The notes below the pieces were generated by a model that ran no database searches, had not been told where the DNA came from, and saw only the letters and a list, made by a program, of their open reading frames with translations. A DNA stretch of 64,000 nt, from the NCBI RefSeq assembly GCF_947494555.1, contig NZ_CANLVF010000001.1, positions 1,426,001 to 1,490,000 of the forward strand, read 5' to 3'. This DNA comes from an uncultured Roseibium sp. Its GTDB lineage: Bacteria > Pseudomonadota > Alphaproteobacteria > Rhizobiales > Stappiaceae. Position numbers and translations under genes: made by a program. The stretch's first letter is position 1, and each line of letters begins with the position of its first letter. This document shows, in pieces, positions 43,699 through 53,362 of the stretch.

Positions 43699-44703
43699 TC
43701 AGCGCGTCAGGGTCTTCATGGCTGTCTTGACCCTGTTGCCGCCTTCCTGCCGGGCCTGGAAAACGCATGTTTCCGCGGCAGACAACAAAAACTCCGGACT
43801 TTCCGAAACACCGGTTTGTTCGGCTACCGCACAGACTGCGCCAACTGAAGCGGTCACCACACCACTGCTAGCCGTATTGTCGGGGTTTGGGATGCCAAGA
43901 TCCTGGATAGCGATATGGATATAAGCGCTGATGGTTTCGGCGCCCATCTCGTGGGTCCTTGGCAACAGGAGCGAAAACTCTGACGTGGCGGTTCTTGCGG
44001 CGATATCGGCCGGCCGGCGAGCCGTTTCCTTCAGCATGACGGCGACCTTGGTGAGGCAATCTTCTGCTGCGCCCGGCCCGAAGTTTTCCGTCAGCGCATC
44101 GAAGCGGTCCAGTGTGACCTTGATAAGGCTTGTGTGCGTCTTTTCGCGAAGTGCGATGGCCCATTCACGTTTCAGGTTGTCTTCGAAGGCGCGACGATTG
44201 TAGAGCCCGGTCAACGGATCACTCTGCGAGGCTGCCTCAAGCAGGCTTTCCAGTTCGCGCTGTTTTGCAATGCTGCGCAAGAATATTGTGAAGTTGAGAG
44301 GAGCGCCGCTGCTGTCTTCCTGCACATGCACAGTGACCTCGAGCCAGATCAAGGGCCCATAGGCAGATCTCAATTGCAGTTCTGCGTTCGAAAGGGTTTC
44401 TCCAGGATTGCCATTGCCGGAGAGTATGCGATGGAGGCTATCTGCATCTTTGTCTGGCGTCTCGACATAGACCAGATCACTCAGGTGATCCTTGAGATCT
44501 TCTTCAGACCAGCCAAAAAGTTTTTCCGCGGCAGGGGAAATGAACTGCGGCCTTCCGTCGAGGGACAGTTGTATTACGGCGTCCCTGCTTAGTTTTACGA
44601 TAGTTTCAAAGTCTATTTCTGGCGTTTTCTGCAGGGAAGTTTCAGATAAATTTATATTTTTGCTTTCCAACACCATAATTGCCTCGCTCGGCATTCCGGT
44701 CAC
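43699..44703 (-). CDS. PAS-GGDEF protein with degenerate active site
   Basis: A 334-residue cytoplasmic protein. The PAS fold is at about residues 25-145 (VIQLSLDGRPQFISPAAEKLFGWSEEDL), then a GGDEF fold from about 160, opening SDPLTGLYNRRAFEDNL. The signature loop that normally reads R-x-GGDEF is RTATSEF, so the catalytic Gly-Gly-Asp is lost and diguanylate cyclase activity is unlikely. It may bind GTP or act as a regulatory partner. No EAL domain follows. Confidence 0.85.
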   Translation of the reverse strand: MTGMPSEAIMVLESKNINLSETSLQKTPEIDFETIVKLSRDAVIQLSLDGRPQFISPAAEKLFGWSEEDLKDHLSDLVYVETPDKDADSLHRILSGNGNPGETLSNAELQLRSAYGPLIWLEVTVHVQEDSSGAPLNFTIFLRSIAKQRELESLLEAASQSDPLTGLYNRRAFEDNLKREWAIALREKTHTSLIKVTLDRFDALTENFGPGAAEDCLTKVAVMLKETARRPADIAARTATSEFSLLLPRTHEMGAETISAYIHIAIQDLGIPNPDNTASSGVVTASVGAVCAVAEQTGVSESPEFLLSAAETCVFQARQEGGNRVKTAMKTLTR

Positions 44704-45104
44704 AACGCCACGTCCAGAGCTTCGCCATCACAAAACTGAACGGTATTTGGACATTGAAATCAAGTGGCTTCCGGTGGAAGGGGGCCCCGCAAAAACGGAT
44801 TGAAGCACCGATCCTGGTTAATTTACACAAGTTTGACGCCTAAAGGCACAGCTTCAGCCCATTCAGCTGTCATTGAATTCGAGACTTTTTTGCAGCTGTA
44901 TTCGACAAGTCTCCCGTGAAAGCGCGTTTGTGCATAAGCAGACGGTATAACTTGCGAAAAATCGTACCGGAAATCCTTGAAGACGGCCAATCATGTCCCT
45001 AAGACATGTCATAAATCTTCCGGCCCGCTATTATTCTGCGAAAAGGTGTTGATTCGAGCGACTTGGCACCGGTCGTTTTACGCAAAACGTGACGAAAGAT
45101 CAGT
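44704..45104. other. Spacer upstream of the mrp operon
   Basis: About 400 bases without a gene, carrying the divergent promoters of the GGDEF gene and the mrp operon. The right half (44820-45060) has no strong hairpin. No known riboswitch consensus was recognised, and no clear -35/-10 pair could be fixed by eye. Confidence 0.5.
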
Positions 45105-47504
45105 ATGACGCCCGCAGTGATCGACGACACTACTTTATACGCCGTACTGGCACCCTTCGCCGCAGCAGTGGTCGCGCCGTTTCTAACGCGTTGGCTCAAG
45201 CACAATGCCGCATGGCCGCTTGCCCTTGTGCCGGCCCTGATTTTTGCGCATTTCGCCGGCTTCATCGGCCCCGTCTCCGAGGGACAGACATTCGTGGCGG
45301 CAAAAGCCTGGGCGCCCAGCTACGTTGTGAATTTCTCGGTCTATGTCGATGGATTGTCGACGCTCTTCGGGCTTTTGATATCCGGGATCGGCACCTTCAT
45401 CATTCTGTATGCGGGTGGGTACCTCAAGGGGCATCCGCAACAGGGACGTTTCTTTTCGTTTCTGTTTCTGTTCATGGGCGCTATGCTGGGGCTGGTGCTC
45501 GGCAACAATCTGATTTCGCTGTTCATTTTTTGGGAATTGACGTCGATCACGTCCTTCCTGCTGATCGGGTTTGATCACCTGCGCGCTGCATCAAGACGCG
45601 CCGCCATTCAGGCGCTGGTCGTCACCGGCGGCGGCGGGCTGGCGCTGCTGGCCGGATTTATCCTGATCATCGCCTCGACGGGCGAAATCGAGATGTCGGT
45701 TCTTCTGTCTTCGCCGGACATCATCAAGAACAGCGGGCTCTATCTGCCGATCTTCCTGCTTGTGCTGGGCGGCGCTTTTACAAAATCGGCACAGTTTCCG
45801 TTTCACTTCTGGCTTCCGAACGCCATGGAAGCGCCGACGCCCGTTTCGGCCTATCTGCATTCGGCAACCATGGTCAAAGCGGGTGTTTATATGCTCATGC
45901 GCATGCATCCGCTCCTTGGAGACACGGAGCTCTGGACGACCGTTCTGCCGCTGTTCGGCGGTGTAACGCTTCTGGTCGGCACGATCCTGGCTGTCCGTCA
46001 GACCGACCTGAAGCTGATGCTCGCCTACACAACCGTGGCCTCGCTCGGGCTGCTCGTCATGCTGACCGGAACGAGCCATGAAAAAGCACTAGAGGGTGCC
46101 GTCCTCTATCTGCTTGCGCATTCTCTCTTCAAGGGGGCGCTTTTCATGGTCGCTGGAACGATCGACCACGAAGCGGGAACCCGGGATATCACCAAACTCG
46201 GCGGGCTGAGGAGAGCGATGCCGTTCACCTTTGCCGCCGGGTGTCTGGCCGGATTGTCCATGGCCGGCTTACCGCCCTTTATCGGTTTCATTGCCAAGGA
46301 AATCCTCTACTACGGCACATCGAATATTGGGGACTTGGGTCAGCTTGGCGTTATGATCACTGTTGTCGCGGTCATCGGAAACGCCCTGATGCTGGTCATT
46401 GCCGCCGCTGTAGCCATCAAACCGTTTTTTGGTCCCCCGGTCGACACCCCCAAACATGCGCATGAAGGGCCGATTCTACTCATTGCAGGGCCGGTGTTGC
46501 TCTCAGTGACCGGCATCATTCTGGGATTGATTGCCCACACGACCGGCGTGCTCTTCGTCGGTCCGACGCTGTCGTCGCTGTTGGGTGAGTTCAAACAGAT
46601 CGATCTTCATCTGATACCCACAAAGTTCAATGCCCCGGTAATCCTGTCTTTCATTACCGTTGGTCTCGGCATTGCGCTCTTTACCCAGATCGACAAGCTG
46701 CGCGAATTGATCGCCGCCGCGCTTAAGGCAATCGGGTGGGGCCCGGACAAGGGTTTCGATCAGTCTATCAGCGGAATCGTATCGTTTGCCGCCTGGCTGA
46801 CACGTCTCGTGCAGACAGGAAAGATGCAGACCTACATGCTGCTTACATTCGTGTTTACAGCCATCGCCGTTCTGCTACCGGGATTCCTGACAGGCAGTTA
46901 TCCGGCGATGCCGAAACTGCCGGATTACCGATTCTATGAGTGGGGCATCCTCTTGATTGCCGTGCTCGGTCTTATCGCTGTCCTGGTTGCCAGGACGCGA
47001 CTGACGGCGATCGTGTCGCTTGGTATTCAAGGCTTTGCGGTCGCACTGATCTTCATGATGTTCGGTGCACCGGATCTCTCCTTCACACAGTTCATGGTTG
47101 AAACGCTGTCTGTTGTCATTCTTGCCCTGGTGATGACCCGCCTGAACCTTTCTCCGCGGGATCACCGCTCGCTGCCTGCCAGGCTGGTTACCGGTGTGGT
47201 TGCAGTCGCGGTGGGGCTTGGTCTGACACTCACTCTACTGGCAATTACCCAGCAGCCTTTCGACCGGACACTTTCCGACTTCTTTACAGAGTTCAGCCGG
47301 TCAATCGCGCACGGGCGCAATATCGTCAACGTCATTCTCGTCGACTTCCGCGGCTTCGATACGCTCGGCGAGATTGCGGTCGTCGTGCTCGCAGGTCTTT
47401 GCGTCCTGGCGCTGATCAGGATCCGGACCAGACCCGATCCGGAGACGGAGCCTGAACCACAGAGCGCGCAGACTGCCGCGAAACAAACAGCGGAGGTTCG
47501 CTGA
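45105..47504 (+). CDS. mrpA: Mrp-type monovalent cation/H+ antiporter subunit A
   Basis: A 799-residue membrane subunit related to complex I NuoL. About 20 hydrophobic helices are present. The N-terminal NuoL-like part has FFSFLFLFMGAMLGLVLGNNLISLFIFWELTSITSFLLIGF, with the conserved Glu in FWELTS, and HFWLPNAMEAPTPVSAYLHSATMVKAG, with conserved Lys/His in the proton path. Residues after about 600 form the extra MbhD/E-like domain. The Mrp complex exchanges Na+ (or K+) for protons and supports pH and salt tolerance. In rhizobia the same complex is called Pha. The end overlaps mrpB by one base. Confidence 0.95.
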   Translation: MTPAVIDDTTLYAVLAPFAAAVVAPFLTRWLKHNAAWPLALVPALIFAHFAGFIGPVSEGQTFVAAKAWAPSYVVNFSVYVDGLSTLFGLLISGIGTFIILYAGGYLKGHPQQGRFFSFLFLFMGAMLGLVLGNNLISLFIFWELTSITSFLLIGFDHLRAASRRAAIQALVVTGGGGLALLAGFILIIASTGEIEMSVLLSSPDIIKNSGLYLPIFLLVLGGAFTKSAQFPFHFWLPNAMEAPTPVSAYLHSATMVKAGVYMLMRMHPLLGDTELWTTVLPLFGGVTLLVGTILAVRQTDLKLMLAYTTVASLGLLVMLTGTSHEKALEGAVLYLLAHSLFKGALFMVAGTIDHEAGTRDITKLGGLRRAMPFTFAAGCLAGLSMAGLPPFIGFIAKEILYYGTSNIGDLGQLGVMITVVAVIGNALMLVIAAAVAIKPFFGPPVDTPKHAHEGPILLIAGPVLLSVTGIILGLIAHTTGVLFVGPTLSSLLGEFKQIDLHLIPTKFNAPVILSFITVGLGIALFTQIDKLRELIAAALKAIGWGPDKGFDQSISGIVSFAAWLTRLVQTGKMQTYMLLTFVFTAIAVLLPGFLTGSYPAMPKLPDYRFYEWGILLIAVLGLIAVLVARTRLTAIVSLGIQGFAVALIFMMFGAPDLSFTQFMVETLSVVILALVMTRLNLSPRDHRSLPARLVTGVVAVAVGLGLTLTLLAITQQPFDRTLSDFFTEFSRSIAHGRNIVNVILVDFRGFDTLGEIAVVVLAGLCVLALIRIRTRPDPETEPEPQSAQTAAKQTAEVR

Positions 47505-47923
47505 TGCGTACGGTCATTTTTCGAACGATTGCACCGTATCTGGCCGCTCTCATGGTTCTGTTCTCGATTTTCGTGCTGCTGCGCGGACACAATGAACCGG
47601 GCGGCGGTTTCATCGGCGGTCTGATTGCGGCTTCCGCGCTGGCGATCTACGGGATCGCCTGTGGCGTGGCGTCAGTCCGGCGGGCCATTGTTTTCCATCC
47701 CATGGGAATATCCGGTTTTGGCCTGTTCATCGGAGCGCTGGCCGGGGTGCTTTCCTTCTTCAAGGGGCAGGCCTTCATGACCAGCCAATGGCTTATCTTC
47801 GACTTTTCCGGTGTCGAGGTCGCCTTGTCGACGCCGTTGGTCTTCGATATCGGCGTTTATCTCGTGGTGGTCGGTGCGATCGGGTCCATTGCCCTTGCGC
47901 TCGAAGAAAGGGAGGCGGACTGA
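47504..47923 (+). CDS. mrpB: Mrp antiporter subunit B
   Basis: A 139-residue membrane protein with four helices and the MnhB signature LRGHNEPGGGFIGGLIAASALAIYG. It is a separate protein here, not fused to subunit A. Its start overlaps the mrpA stop by one base, and its stop shares a base with the mrpC start. Confidence 0.95.
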   Translation: MRTVIFRTIAPYLAALMVLFSIFVLLRGHNEPGGGFIGGLIAASALAIYGIACGVASVRRAIVFHPMGISGFGLFIGALAGVLSFFKGQAFMTSQWLIFDFSGVEVALSTPLVFDIGVYLVVVGAIGSIALALEEREAD

Positions 47924-48300
47924 TGGAAACCGGCGTAGCGATCCTGATCGGTCTGTTTTTCAGTGTGGCGGTCTACCTGATGCTATCTAAGCATCTCGTG
48001 CGAATATTGCTTGGGATTGCGATCCTGGGGAACTCGGTGAACATGCTCATTTTCACCAACGGGCGGCTGACACGGGAAATTCCGCCGCTTATCCCGCCCC
48101 ACCTTTACACACCTGAGACGTTAACAGCCAATCCGTTGCCGCAGGCGCTGGTTCTGACGGCCATTGTGATCTCGTTCTCGTTCTTTGCCTTTCTGCTCGT
48201 TCTGGCCTTTCGGGCCTATCAGGAACTCGAAACGGACGAGGTCAACAAGATGCGTGTCGCAGAGCCTGAAAACGATCAAACTCCGCCGCAAGGGTATTAA
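47923..48300 (+). CDS. mrpC: Mrp antiporter subunit C
   Basis: A 125-residue NuoK-like subunit with three helices. It has the conserved GIAILGNSVNMLIF and ALVLTAIVISFSFFAFLL. The start at 47923 overlaps mrpB (TGATG) and is used because the longer in-frame extension has no membrane character. Confidence 0.94.
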   Translation: METGVAILIGLFFSVAVYLMLSKHLVRILLGIAILGNSVNMLIFTNGRLTREIPPLIPPHLYTPETLTANPLPQALVLTAIVISFSFFAFLLVLAFRAYQELETDEVNKMRVAEPENDQTPPQGY

Positions 48301-48305
48301 ACTGA

Positions 48306-49910
48306 ATGGCCGGTTCTTCTGTTTCCGTCGACTACGCCGACGCAATGATCATGACGCCGATCCCGGCGGGCGACTGGCTGATTGTAGCGCCATCGCTGAT
48401 CACCATGGTCGGCGGCGCCCTGTGCCTGATGCTGCGCAAGAACACGGACTTGCAGCCCAAAGTCGGGATGGTGCTGCTCGGAGCGCTGGTCGTTGCGAGC
48501 CTCGCCTTGCTGATCCGCGTTCTGGATCATGGCGTAATCACAATGGTGATGGGCAACTGGTTGCCCCCGTTTGGCATTGCCGTGACGGCGGATGCACTGG
48601 GCGCGACGCTTACATTCATCGGTTCCGTGGTCGCCTTTTGCGCTGGCCTGTTCGGGATGAAAACCGTCGACAGTTCAGGACGGCGCTACGGGTTTTATCC
48701 CTTCCTGCTTTTGCTCATGACCGGTGTCTGCGGGTCGTTTCTGACCGCCGATATCTTCAATCTCTATGTCTGGTTTGAAGTTCTGCTGATTTCGTCCTAC
48801 GGGCTTCTCATTCTGGGCAACGACCGGATTCAACTGGACGGCGCCGTGAAATACGGGGTTCTCAACCTCGTCGGAACGAACCTTTTCCTGATTGCCACGG
48901 GTCTCATCTACGGAATTTTCGGAACGCTGAACATGGCGGATATTGCCGTCAAGGTTGACGCGATGGAAAACCCGGCGTCCGGGACGCTGGCCACGGTCGC
49001 CGCGCTTTATTTCCTTGCATTTGCGATGAAAGCGGCAGCCTTTCCAGTCAACTTCTGGCTTCCTGCATCCTACCATACCCCGAATATTGTGGTGTCCGCG
49101 GTGTTTGCAGGGCTCCTCACCAAGGTTGGTGTCTATGCACTGATCCGGATCTTCGTGCTCATTCTGCCGGCTTCACTCGGTTACATGGCTGACGTCATCG
49201 GTCTGGTTGCGATTGTGACCTTGATGACGGGTGCTCTGGGTGCTTTGGCGCAGACCGAAATCAGGCGGCTGCTCGGATATCTGGTCATCGCCGGTATCGG
49301 GTCCATGCTGGCCGGTCTGGCGGTTGCGGCCAACGACGAGAAAGCGACACTGGCGATATCGGGTGCAATTTTTTACGCGGTTCATTCGATCATCGTCATG
49401 ACCGCACTCTACATGTCCGCTGGCATCATCAGCATGATGGGTGGCTCTTTCAACCTGAGACAGCTCGGCGGGCTATATCAAAAGAGCGGCGCATTTGCCG
49501 GGGTGTTTCTGATTTTGGCGTTTGCCGTGTCAGGCTTACCGCCGTTTTCAGGCTTCTGGCCGAAGGTTATGCTTGTTGACGCGGCTTTCGGCGATGACAG
49601 GTTCTGGTTGGGGGCAGCGATCCTGGTGAGCGGCTTTCTGACGACACTGGCGATGGGACGTGTCTGGATTTATGCGTTCTGGCGTGGTGGGCCGGAAGGT
49701 ACGCCGGACGGGCAAAGCGTTGAGGTGACCGGTTCGTCACAGGCACAGCTGTCTGGTGGCGCAGTCTGGCTGCCCCTAGGAATTCTTACCGCACTTGTCG
49801 TCTATTTCGGTCTGCAGCCGGAGTGGATGATTGAACTTTCGACACAGGGTGCCAGCGGCGTTGTCGATCCGCTTGGCTATATCCGGTCGGTGCTTGGAGA
49901 GCAGGGATGA
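48306..49910 (+). CDS. mrpD: Mrp antiporter subunit D
   Basis: A 534-residue NuoN/NuoM-like subunit with about 14 helices. The conserved YVWFEVLLISSYGLLIL has the proton-channel Glu, and FPVNFWLPASYHTPNIVVSAVFAGLLTKVGVYAL has the conserved Lys. It is one of the two large ion-path subunits of the complex. The gene overlaps mrpE by four bases. Confidence 0.95.
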   Translation: MAGSSVSVDYADAMIMTPIPAGDWLIVAPSLITMVGGALCLMLRKNTDLQPKVGMVLLGALVVASLALLIRVLDHGVITMVMGNWLPPFGIAVTADALGATLTFIGSVVAFCAGLFGMKTVDSSGRRYGFYPFLLLLMTGVCGSFLTADIFNLYVWFEVLLISSYGLLILGNDRIQLDGAVKYGVLNLVGTNLFLIATGLIYGIFGTLNMADIAVKVDAMENPASGTLATVAALYFLAFAMKAAAFPVNFWLPASYHTPNIVVSAVFAGLLTKVGVYALIRIFVLILPASLGYMADVIGLVAIVTLMTGALGALAQTEIRRLLGYLVIAGIGSMLAGLAVAANDEKATLAISGAIFYAVHSIIVMTALYMSAGIISMMGGSFNLRQLGGLYQKSGAFAGVFLILAFAVSGLPPFSGFWPKVMLVDAAFGDDRFWLGAAILVSGFLTTLAMGRVWIYAFWRGGPEGTPDGQSVEVTGSSQAQLSGGAVWLPLGILTALVVYFGLQPEWMIELSTQGASGVVDPLGYIRSVLGEQG

Positions 49911-50383
49911 CGAGCCTCTTTCTCATCAACATACTCATGGCTCTCGCATGGGGAGCTGTCACAGGCAGTTTTTCCGAGGTCAATCTCGCATTCGGCTTCG
50001 TGCTCGGATCGGGCGCTCTCTATCTGATCCGCGAGCAGGTCGGCACGGCGGAGTATTTTAGCCGTTTTGGCAAAGCCGTCGGTCTGGCGCTGACCTTCGT
50101 CCGTGAGCTGGTGCTTTCGGCCTGGCGGGTCGCGATGATCGTGCTCAGGCCGAAGATCGAACTGCAGCCCGGCATTATTGCGCTTCCCTTGACTGTCGAT
50201 ACGGATTTCGAAATCACAATACTTGCGAACCTGATCACGCTGACACCCGGCACCTTGTCGGTGGATGTGTCCGACGATCGCAAGACGCTTTACATCCACT
50301 GTATCGACGTACCCGATCCGCAAGCGACGATCGACGACATCAAAAACGGATTTGAGCGCAAAATCATGGAGGCGTTCAGATGA
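49907..50383 (+). CDS. mrpE: Mrp antiporter subunit E
   Basis: A 158-residue subunit with two or three N-terminal helices and a cytoplasmic C-terminal domain with [30 protein letters not shown], the MnhE signature. ATGA overlaps join it to both mrpD and mrpF. Confidence 0.94.
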   Translation: MTSLFLINILMALAWGAVTGSFSEVNLAFGFVLGSGALYLIREQVGTAEYFSRFGKAVGLALTFVRELVLSAWRVAMIVLRPKIELQPGIIALPLTVDTDFEITILANLITLTPGTLSVDVSDDRKTLYIHCIDVPDPQATIDDIKNGFERKIMEAFR

Positions 50384-50736
50384 CATCCTTTGAGTTGTTT
50401 GCGTCCCAGTTTCTCGACGTTGCCGTGAACATTTCGCTCGGCATTCTGTCAGTCGCATTTGTCGTCATAGTCTACAGGACGGTCAAGGGCCCGAGCCTTC
50501 CCGACCGGGTCGTCGCGTTGGACATGCTCGTTGCGGTGGGCATTGGCTTTATTGCCGCGATCGGCGTGTCTACGGGAATTTATCTCTACATTGATATTGC
50601 GATCACGCTGGGTCTGGTCGGATTCCTTGCGACGGTCGCGTTTGCGCGATTTATTCTCAATCGCGGCAAGGCGGGCGACGACACAATCATGGAAGAAGTC
50701 GAGGAAAGCATCAAACGCAGGGAGGCGGGGCAATGA
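50380..50736 (+). CDS. mrpF: Mrp antiporter subunit F
   Basis: A 118-residue subunit with three helices and the MnhF signature [28 protein letters not shown]. It has a charged C-terminal tail. It overlaps mrpE and mrpG by four bases each. Confidence 0.94.
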   Translation: MTSFELFASQFLDVAVNISLGILSVAFVVIVYRTVKGPSLPDRVVALDMLVAVGIGFIAAIGVSTGIYLYIDIAITLGLVGFLATVAFARFILNRGKAGDDTIMEEVEESIKRREAGQ

Positions 50737-51077
50737 GTGCTGTCGTCGATATTGTAACCGGGTGTATGCTGATCATCGGAGCGTCTTTCGCATTTGTCGC
50801 CTCGCTTGGGCTCGTCAGGCTGAAGGATGTCTACATGCGCACGCACGCAGCGTCCAAGGCCGGGACTCTTGGCTCCGGACTTATGCTTTTGGCGCTGGCG
50901 GTGGAAGCCGGTGACCTCTCCGTCGTCACGCGAGCGATCGCCGGAGTTGTCTTCTTCTTGCTGACGGCCCCAATTTCGGCCCATTTATTGGCAAAAGCTG
51001 CATATGCGGCGGGATATCGTCCCTGTGCTGATACGAAGATCGATGCTTTGGCCGAAACCATTCGACCAAAGGAGTGA
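50733..51077 (+). CDS. mrpG: Mrp antiporter subunit G
   Basis: A 114-residue subunit with three helices and the MnhG signature [27 protein letters not shown]. It is the last gene of the seven-gene operon; no antiporter regulator follows. Confidence 0.94.
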   Translation: MSAVVDIVTGCMLIIGASFAFVASLGLVRLKDVYMRTHAASKAGTLGSGLMLLALAVEAGDLSVVTRAIAGVVFFLLTAPISAHLLAKAAYAAGYRPCADTKIDALAETIRPKE

Positions 51078-51396
51078 GCCTGTGAGCATAGCAGCTATGC
51101 GAAACTCGAAGACTGGCGTAAGGGAATACTATTGGTCCATTGTCTATTTCGATCTTTTCGAAATAGTAGGTATTTATAGAATTTGATTTTTATTGCCGAA
51201 TTTTATTTTTTATTTGATTTTCGGGGTTGTATAAGAAGGATCGCAGCGATATAAGGCTGTGACAATCACCTGCAAAGTAGAATCGCATTCGATTTCCAAT
51301 TCCGCAAGTAACGTGATTTTTTAGGCGTTTTCGGAACAAATTACTTGCAGGTTTACAAAGAAGCTTAATTCGAATTTGGAAGAGAACGGGTGAAAT
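51078..51396. promoter_or_regulatory. AT-rich region upstream of mucR-like gene
   Basis: About 320 bases without a gene. A 9-bp perfect inverted repeat CTATTTCGA/TCGAAATAG with a 5-base loop lies at 51144-51166, followed by an AT-rich tract. MucR proteins bind AT-rich T-A-step DNA and usually repress their own gene, so the tract to 51300 is a likely autoregulatory site. The hairpin could also end the mrp transcript, although the T-run is broken. Confidence 0.5.
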
Positions 51397-51813
51397 ATGA
51401 CTGACAATCCGGTGGATGCTAATCTGATTGATCTTACGGCGGACATCGTCTCTGCGTATGTGAGCAACAATACAGTTGCTTCCACGGATCTGCCGAGCCT
51501 GATCAACGAAGTCCACACAGCGCTGCACAAGACGGCATCTGCTTCGAGCGAGCCGGAGCCGGAGCCGCTGAAGCCCGCAGTGCCGGTCAAGAAGTCGGTC
51601 ATGCCCGACTACATCATCTGCCTCGAGGACGGCAAGAAATTCAAGTCGCTCAAGCGGCACCTGCGCACGCATTACAACATGACGCCTGAAGAATACCGCG
51701 AGAAGTGGGATCTCGGTGCCGACTATCCGATGGTCGCTCCGAACTACGCCGCAGCGCGGTCCGAGCTCGCCAAGAAGATGGGACTCGGCCAGCAGCGCAA
51801 GCGGTCCAAGTAA
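51397..51813 (+). CDS. mucR: MucR/Ros-type zinc-finger regulator
   Basis: A 138-residue global regulator. The N-terminal half is helical and mediates oligomerisation in relatives; the C-terminal half has the prokaryotic zinc-finger region [31 protein letters not shown]. The first ligand is Cys and the next is Asp in place of the usual Cys of Ros (CLEDG, not CLECG), with two His, a substitution found in many MucR homologues. In relatives it controls exopolysaccharide, motility and symbiosis genes. Start and length match the family. It ends at a strong terminator. Confidence 0.93.
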   Translation: MTDNPVDANLIDLTADIVSAYVSNNTVASTDLPSLINEVHTALHKTASASSEPEPEPLKPAVPVKKSVMPDYIICLEDGKKFKSLKRHLRTHYNMTPEEYREKWDLGADYPMVAPNYAAARSELAKKMGLGQQRKRSK

Positions 51814-51836
51814 GAAGCAATTCTTATCCGGGTTAC

Positions 51837-51865
51837 AAGAGCTGCCAAATGGCAGCTCTTTTTTT
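51837..51865 (+). terminator. Intrinsic terminator of mucR
   Basis: AAGAGCTGCC and GGCAGCTCTT arms around an AAAT loop, running into T7, 24 bases after the mucR stop and just before the convergent sufE stop. Confidence 0.93.
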
Positions 51866-51877
51866 GTCAAATGGCAG

Positions 51878-52309
51878 TCAGGCCGCTGCGAGGGCGCCTT
51901 GTGCGTCGGAGCGAATACGCCCCACCATCGACCTGAGACCATTGGAACGCTGCGGGGTGAGGTGATCCTGCAGCCCGAGCTGCGAGAACACGCTTTCAAC
52001 GTCGGTGTCGAGAATTTGCTGGGCGGATTTGCCGCTGAACAAAGACGTCACGATGGCGACCAGGCCTTGAACAATCAATGCGTCGCTGTCGCCCTTGAAG
52101 CTCAAAACCGCTTGCCCGTCCGGACCGGGACGGATCGTAGTGATCAGCCATACTTGTGAGACGCAGCCACGTACCTTGTGCTCGTCTGATCGCTCTGAAG
52201 CACTCAGTTCCGGCAGTTCTTTGCCCAGGTCGATCAGGTATTTGTAACGGTCTTCCCAGTCATCCAGAAACTCGAATGTCTCAAGAATTTCGCTGATATC
52301 TGTGGTCAT
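51878..52309 (-). CDS. sufE: SufE-family sulfur acceptor protein
   Basis: A 143-residue cytoplasmic protein that accepts persulfide sulfur from SufS-type cysteine desulfurases for Fe-S cluster assembly. The active Cys is in VRGCVSQVWL (about residue 49), followed by the domain FSGKSAQQILDTDVESVFSQLGLQDHLTPQRSNGLRSM, typical of SufE. It stands alone; no suf genes are next to it in the window. Confidence 0.92.
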   Translation of the reverse strand: MTTDISEILETFEFLDDWEDRYKYLIDLGKELPELSASERSDEHKVRGCVSQVWLITTIRPGPDGQAVLSFKGDSDALIVQGLVAIVTSLFSGKSAQQILDTDVESVFSQLGLQDHLTPQRSNGLRSMVGRIRSDAQGALAAA

Positions 52310-52431
52310 GGCGCCTGTCTTTGAAGGTCTAATCTGCCTTCATATAGCCCGCATGGTGCAAAGTGCAAATCCGGTGACAGAGAAAGGGAGGGTGCGGCTG
52401 AAAAATGCCAAACAGCTTCAAAAGAAAAATA

Positions 52432-52468
52432 CGCCGCAGATGAAATGGGCAGCTTTCCATCTGCGGCG
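52432..52468 (-). terminator. Terminator of the DUF5330 gene (leftward)
   Basis: A perfect 11-bp inverted repeat CGCCGCAGATG/CATCTGCGGCG with a 15-base loop. Read leftward it is followed by TATTTTTCTTTTG, a T-rich run. It lies between the DUF5330 stop and the sufE start. A second, shorter repeat (TGCTGCG/CGCAGCA) is at about 52502-52519. Confidence 0.7.
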
Positions 52469-52585
52469 CAGCGGAACGTGCCGCTGAAGTTTAGCCGTCG
52501 TTGCTGCGTTTGCGCAGCAGCGCTCTAGCGGGGCGCAATTTACCGTCGAGCGGGCGGCAACAGTCCCGTCCAACGGCTTGTGTGC

Positions 52586-53038
52586 TCAGGTGCTGCGACC
52601 TGAGCGTGGCTTGGGCCGTGGAACCGGCCCGCCGGCAGTCTCCAACCTGGAGCCTGGATTTCGAATCGGTACAATTGCGACGGGCCTGACATTTTCACCG
52701 TCGCTCAGCTCGGTGCGAACGGGGTCGGTCGAACCGGTGACCAGGCCGTCATCGGCGGCGTTGTCCTCGACCCGGGTGCCGAAATAGTCGTATACAATAA
52801 GGGCACCGTCGCGCGCGCGGCTGCCAATCGCCGTCAAAGCGTTGCCACCGGTTTCGCAGGCTTGAGGATTGCGGCTGCAAAAGCTGCCGATGTCGGACAC
52901 CGTCGCCTGGGCGGCCAAGAACGCCGAAACAGGATCAACGGCCACAGTTTGTTCAGGGGTGCTTTTTTCGCCGGATCCAAGCGGAATCAGTGCGAGCACC
53001 AAGGTGAGCCAGAAGGCCGTCCTCAGAAGAAACAACAT
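52586..53038 (-). CDS. DUF5330 exported protein
   Basis: A 150-residue protein with an N-terminal hydrophobic segment (LFLLRTAFWLTLVLALIPLG), then a Cys-containing stretch FCSRNPQACETGGNALTAIGSRARDGALIVYDYFG that marks the DUF5330 family of alphaproteobacteria, and a disordered Pro/Arg-rich tail. The start at 53038 (MLFLLRT) is preferred; an ATG four codons earlier is possible. Function unknown, probably periplasmic. Confidence 0.8.
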   Translation of the reverse strand: MLFLLRTAFWLTLVLALIPLGSGEKSTPEQTVAVDPVSAFLAAQATVSDIGSFCSRNPQACETGGNALTAIGSRARDGALIVYDYFGTRVEDNAADDGLVTGSTDPVRTELSDGENVRPVAIVPIRNPGSRLETAGGPVPRPKPRSGRST

Positions 53039-53362
53039 GATGCTACCCATAGTCTGTTCGAAGTCGCGGGCCGATGACGTGCCGGCTCACTGGTTATGGT
53101 CGAACGATAGCAAAGACTTGAAAATGTCCGGTTGCATGGGTGAGCGCAATTTTCATAAAATAAATCAGGTATTTAAAGAAAGTTTTCTGAGAATTTGATT
53201 CAAATTTTATCTTTCTCCGCTCAAGCGCTTGAAATCGGACTGAAATCGCAGATTTTTTCCCGGTTTGGATTATCCTTTATCGTTCATTAAGCGCTGCCGC
53301 CGACAATGACGTGCAAGAAGCAGTGAGTGCATGTGTCCGTGGTATTCGTGTGGTAATGTAGT

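Noticed and set aside
49877..50458. A 193-codon minus-strand frame
   Set aside because: It lies antisense to mrpE and mrpF, both of which match their families and overlap their neighbours correctly.
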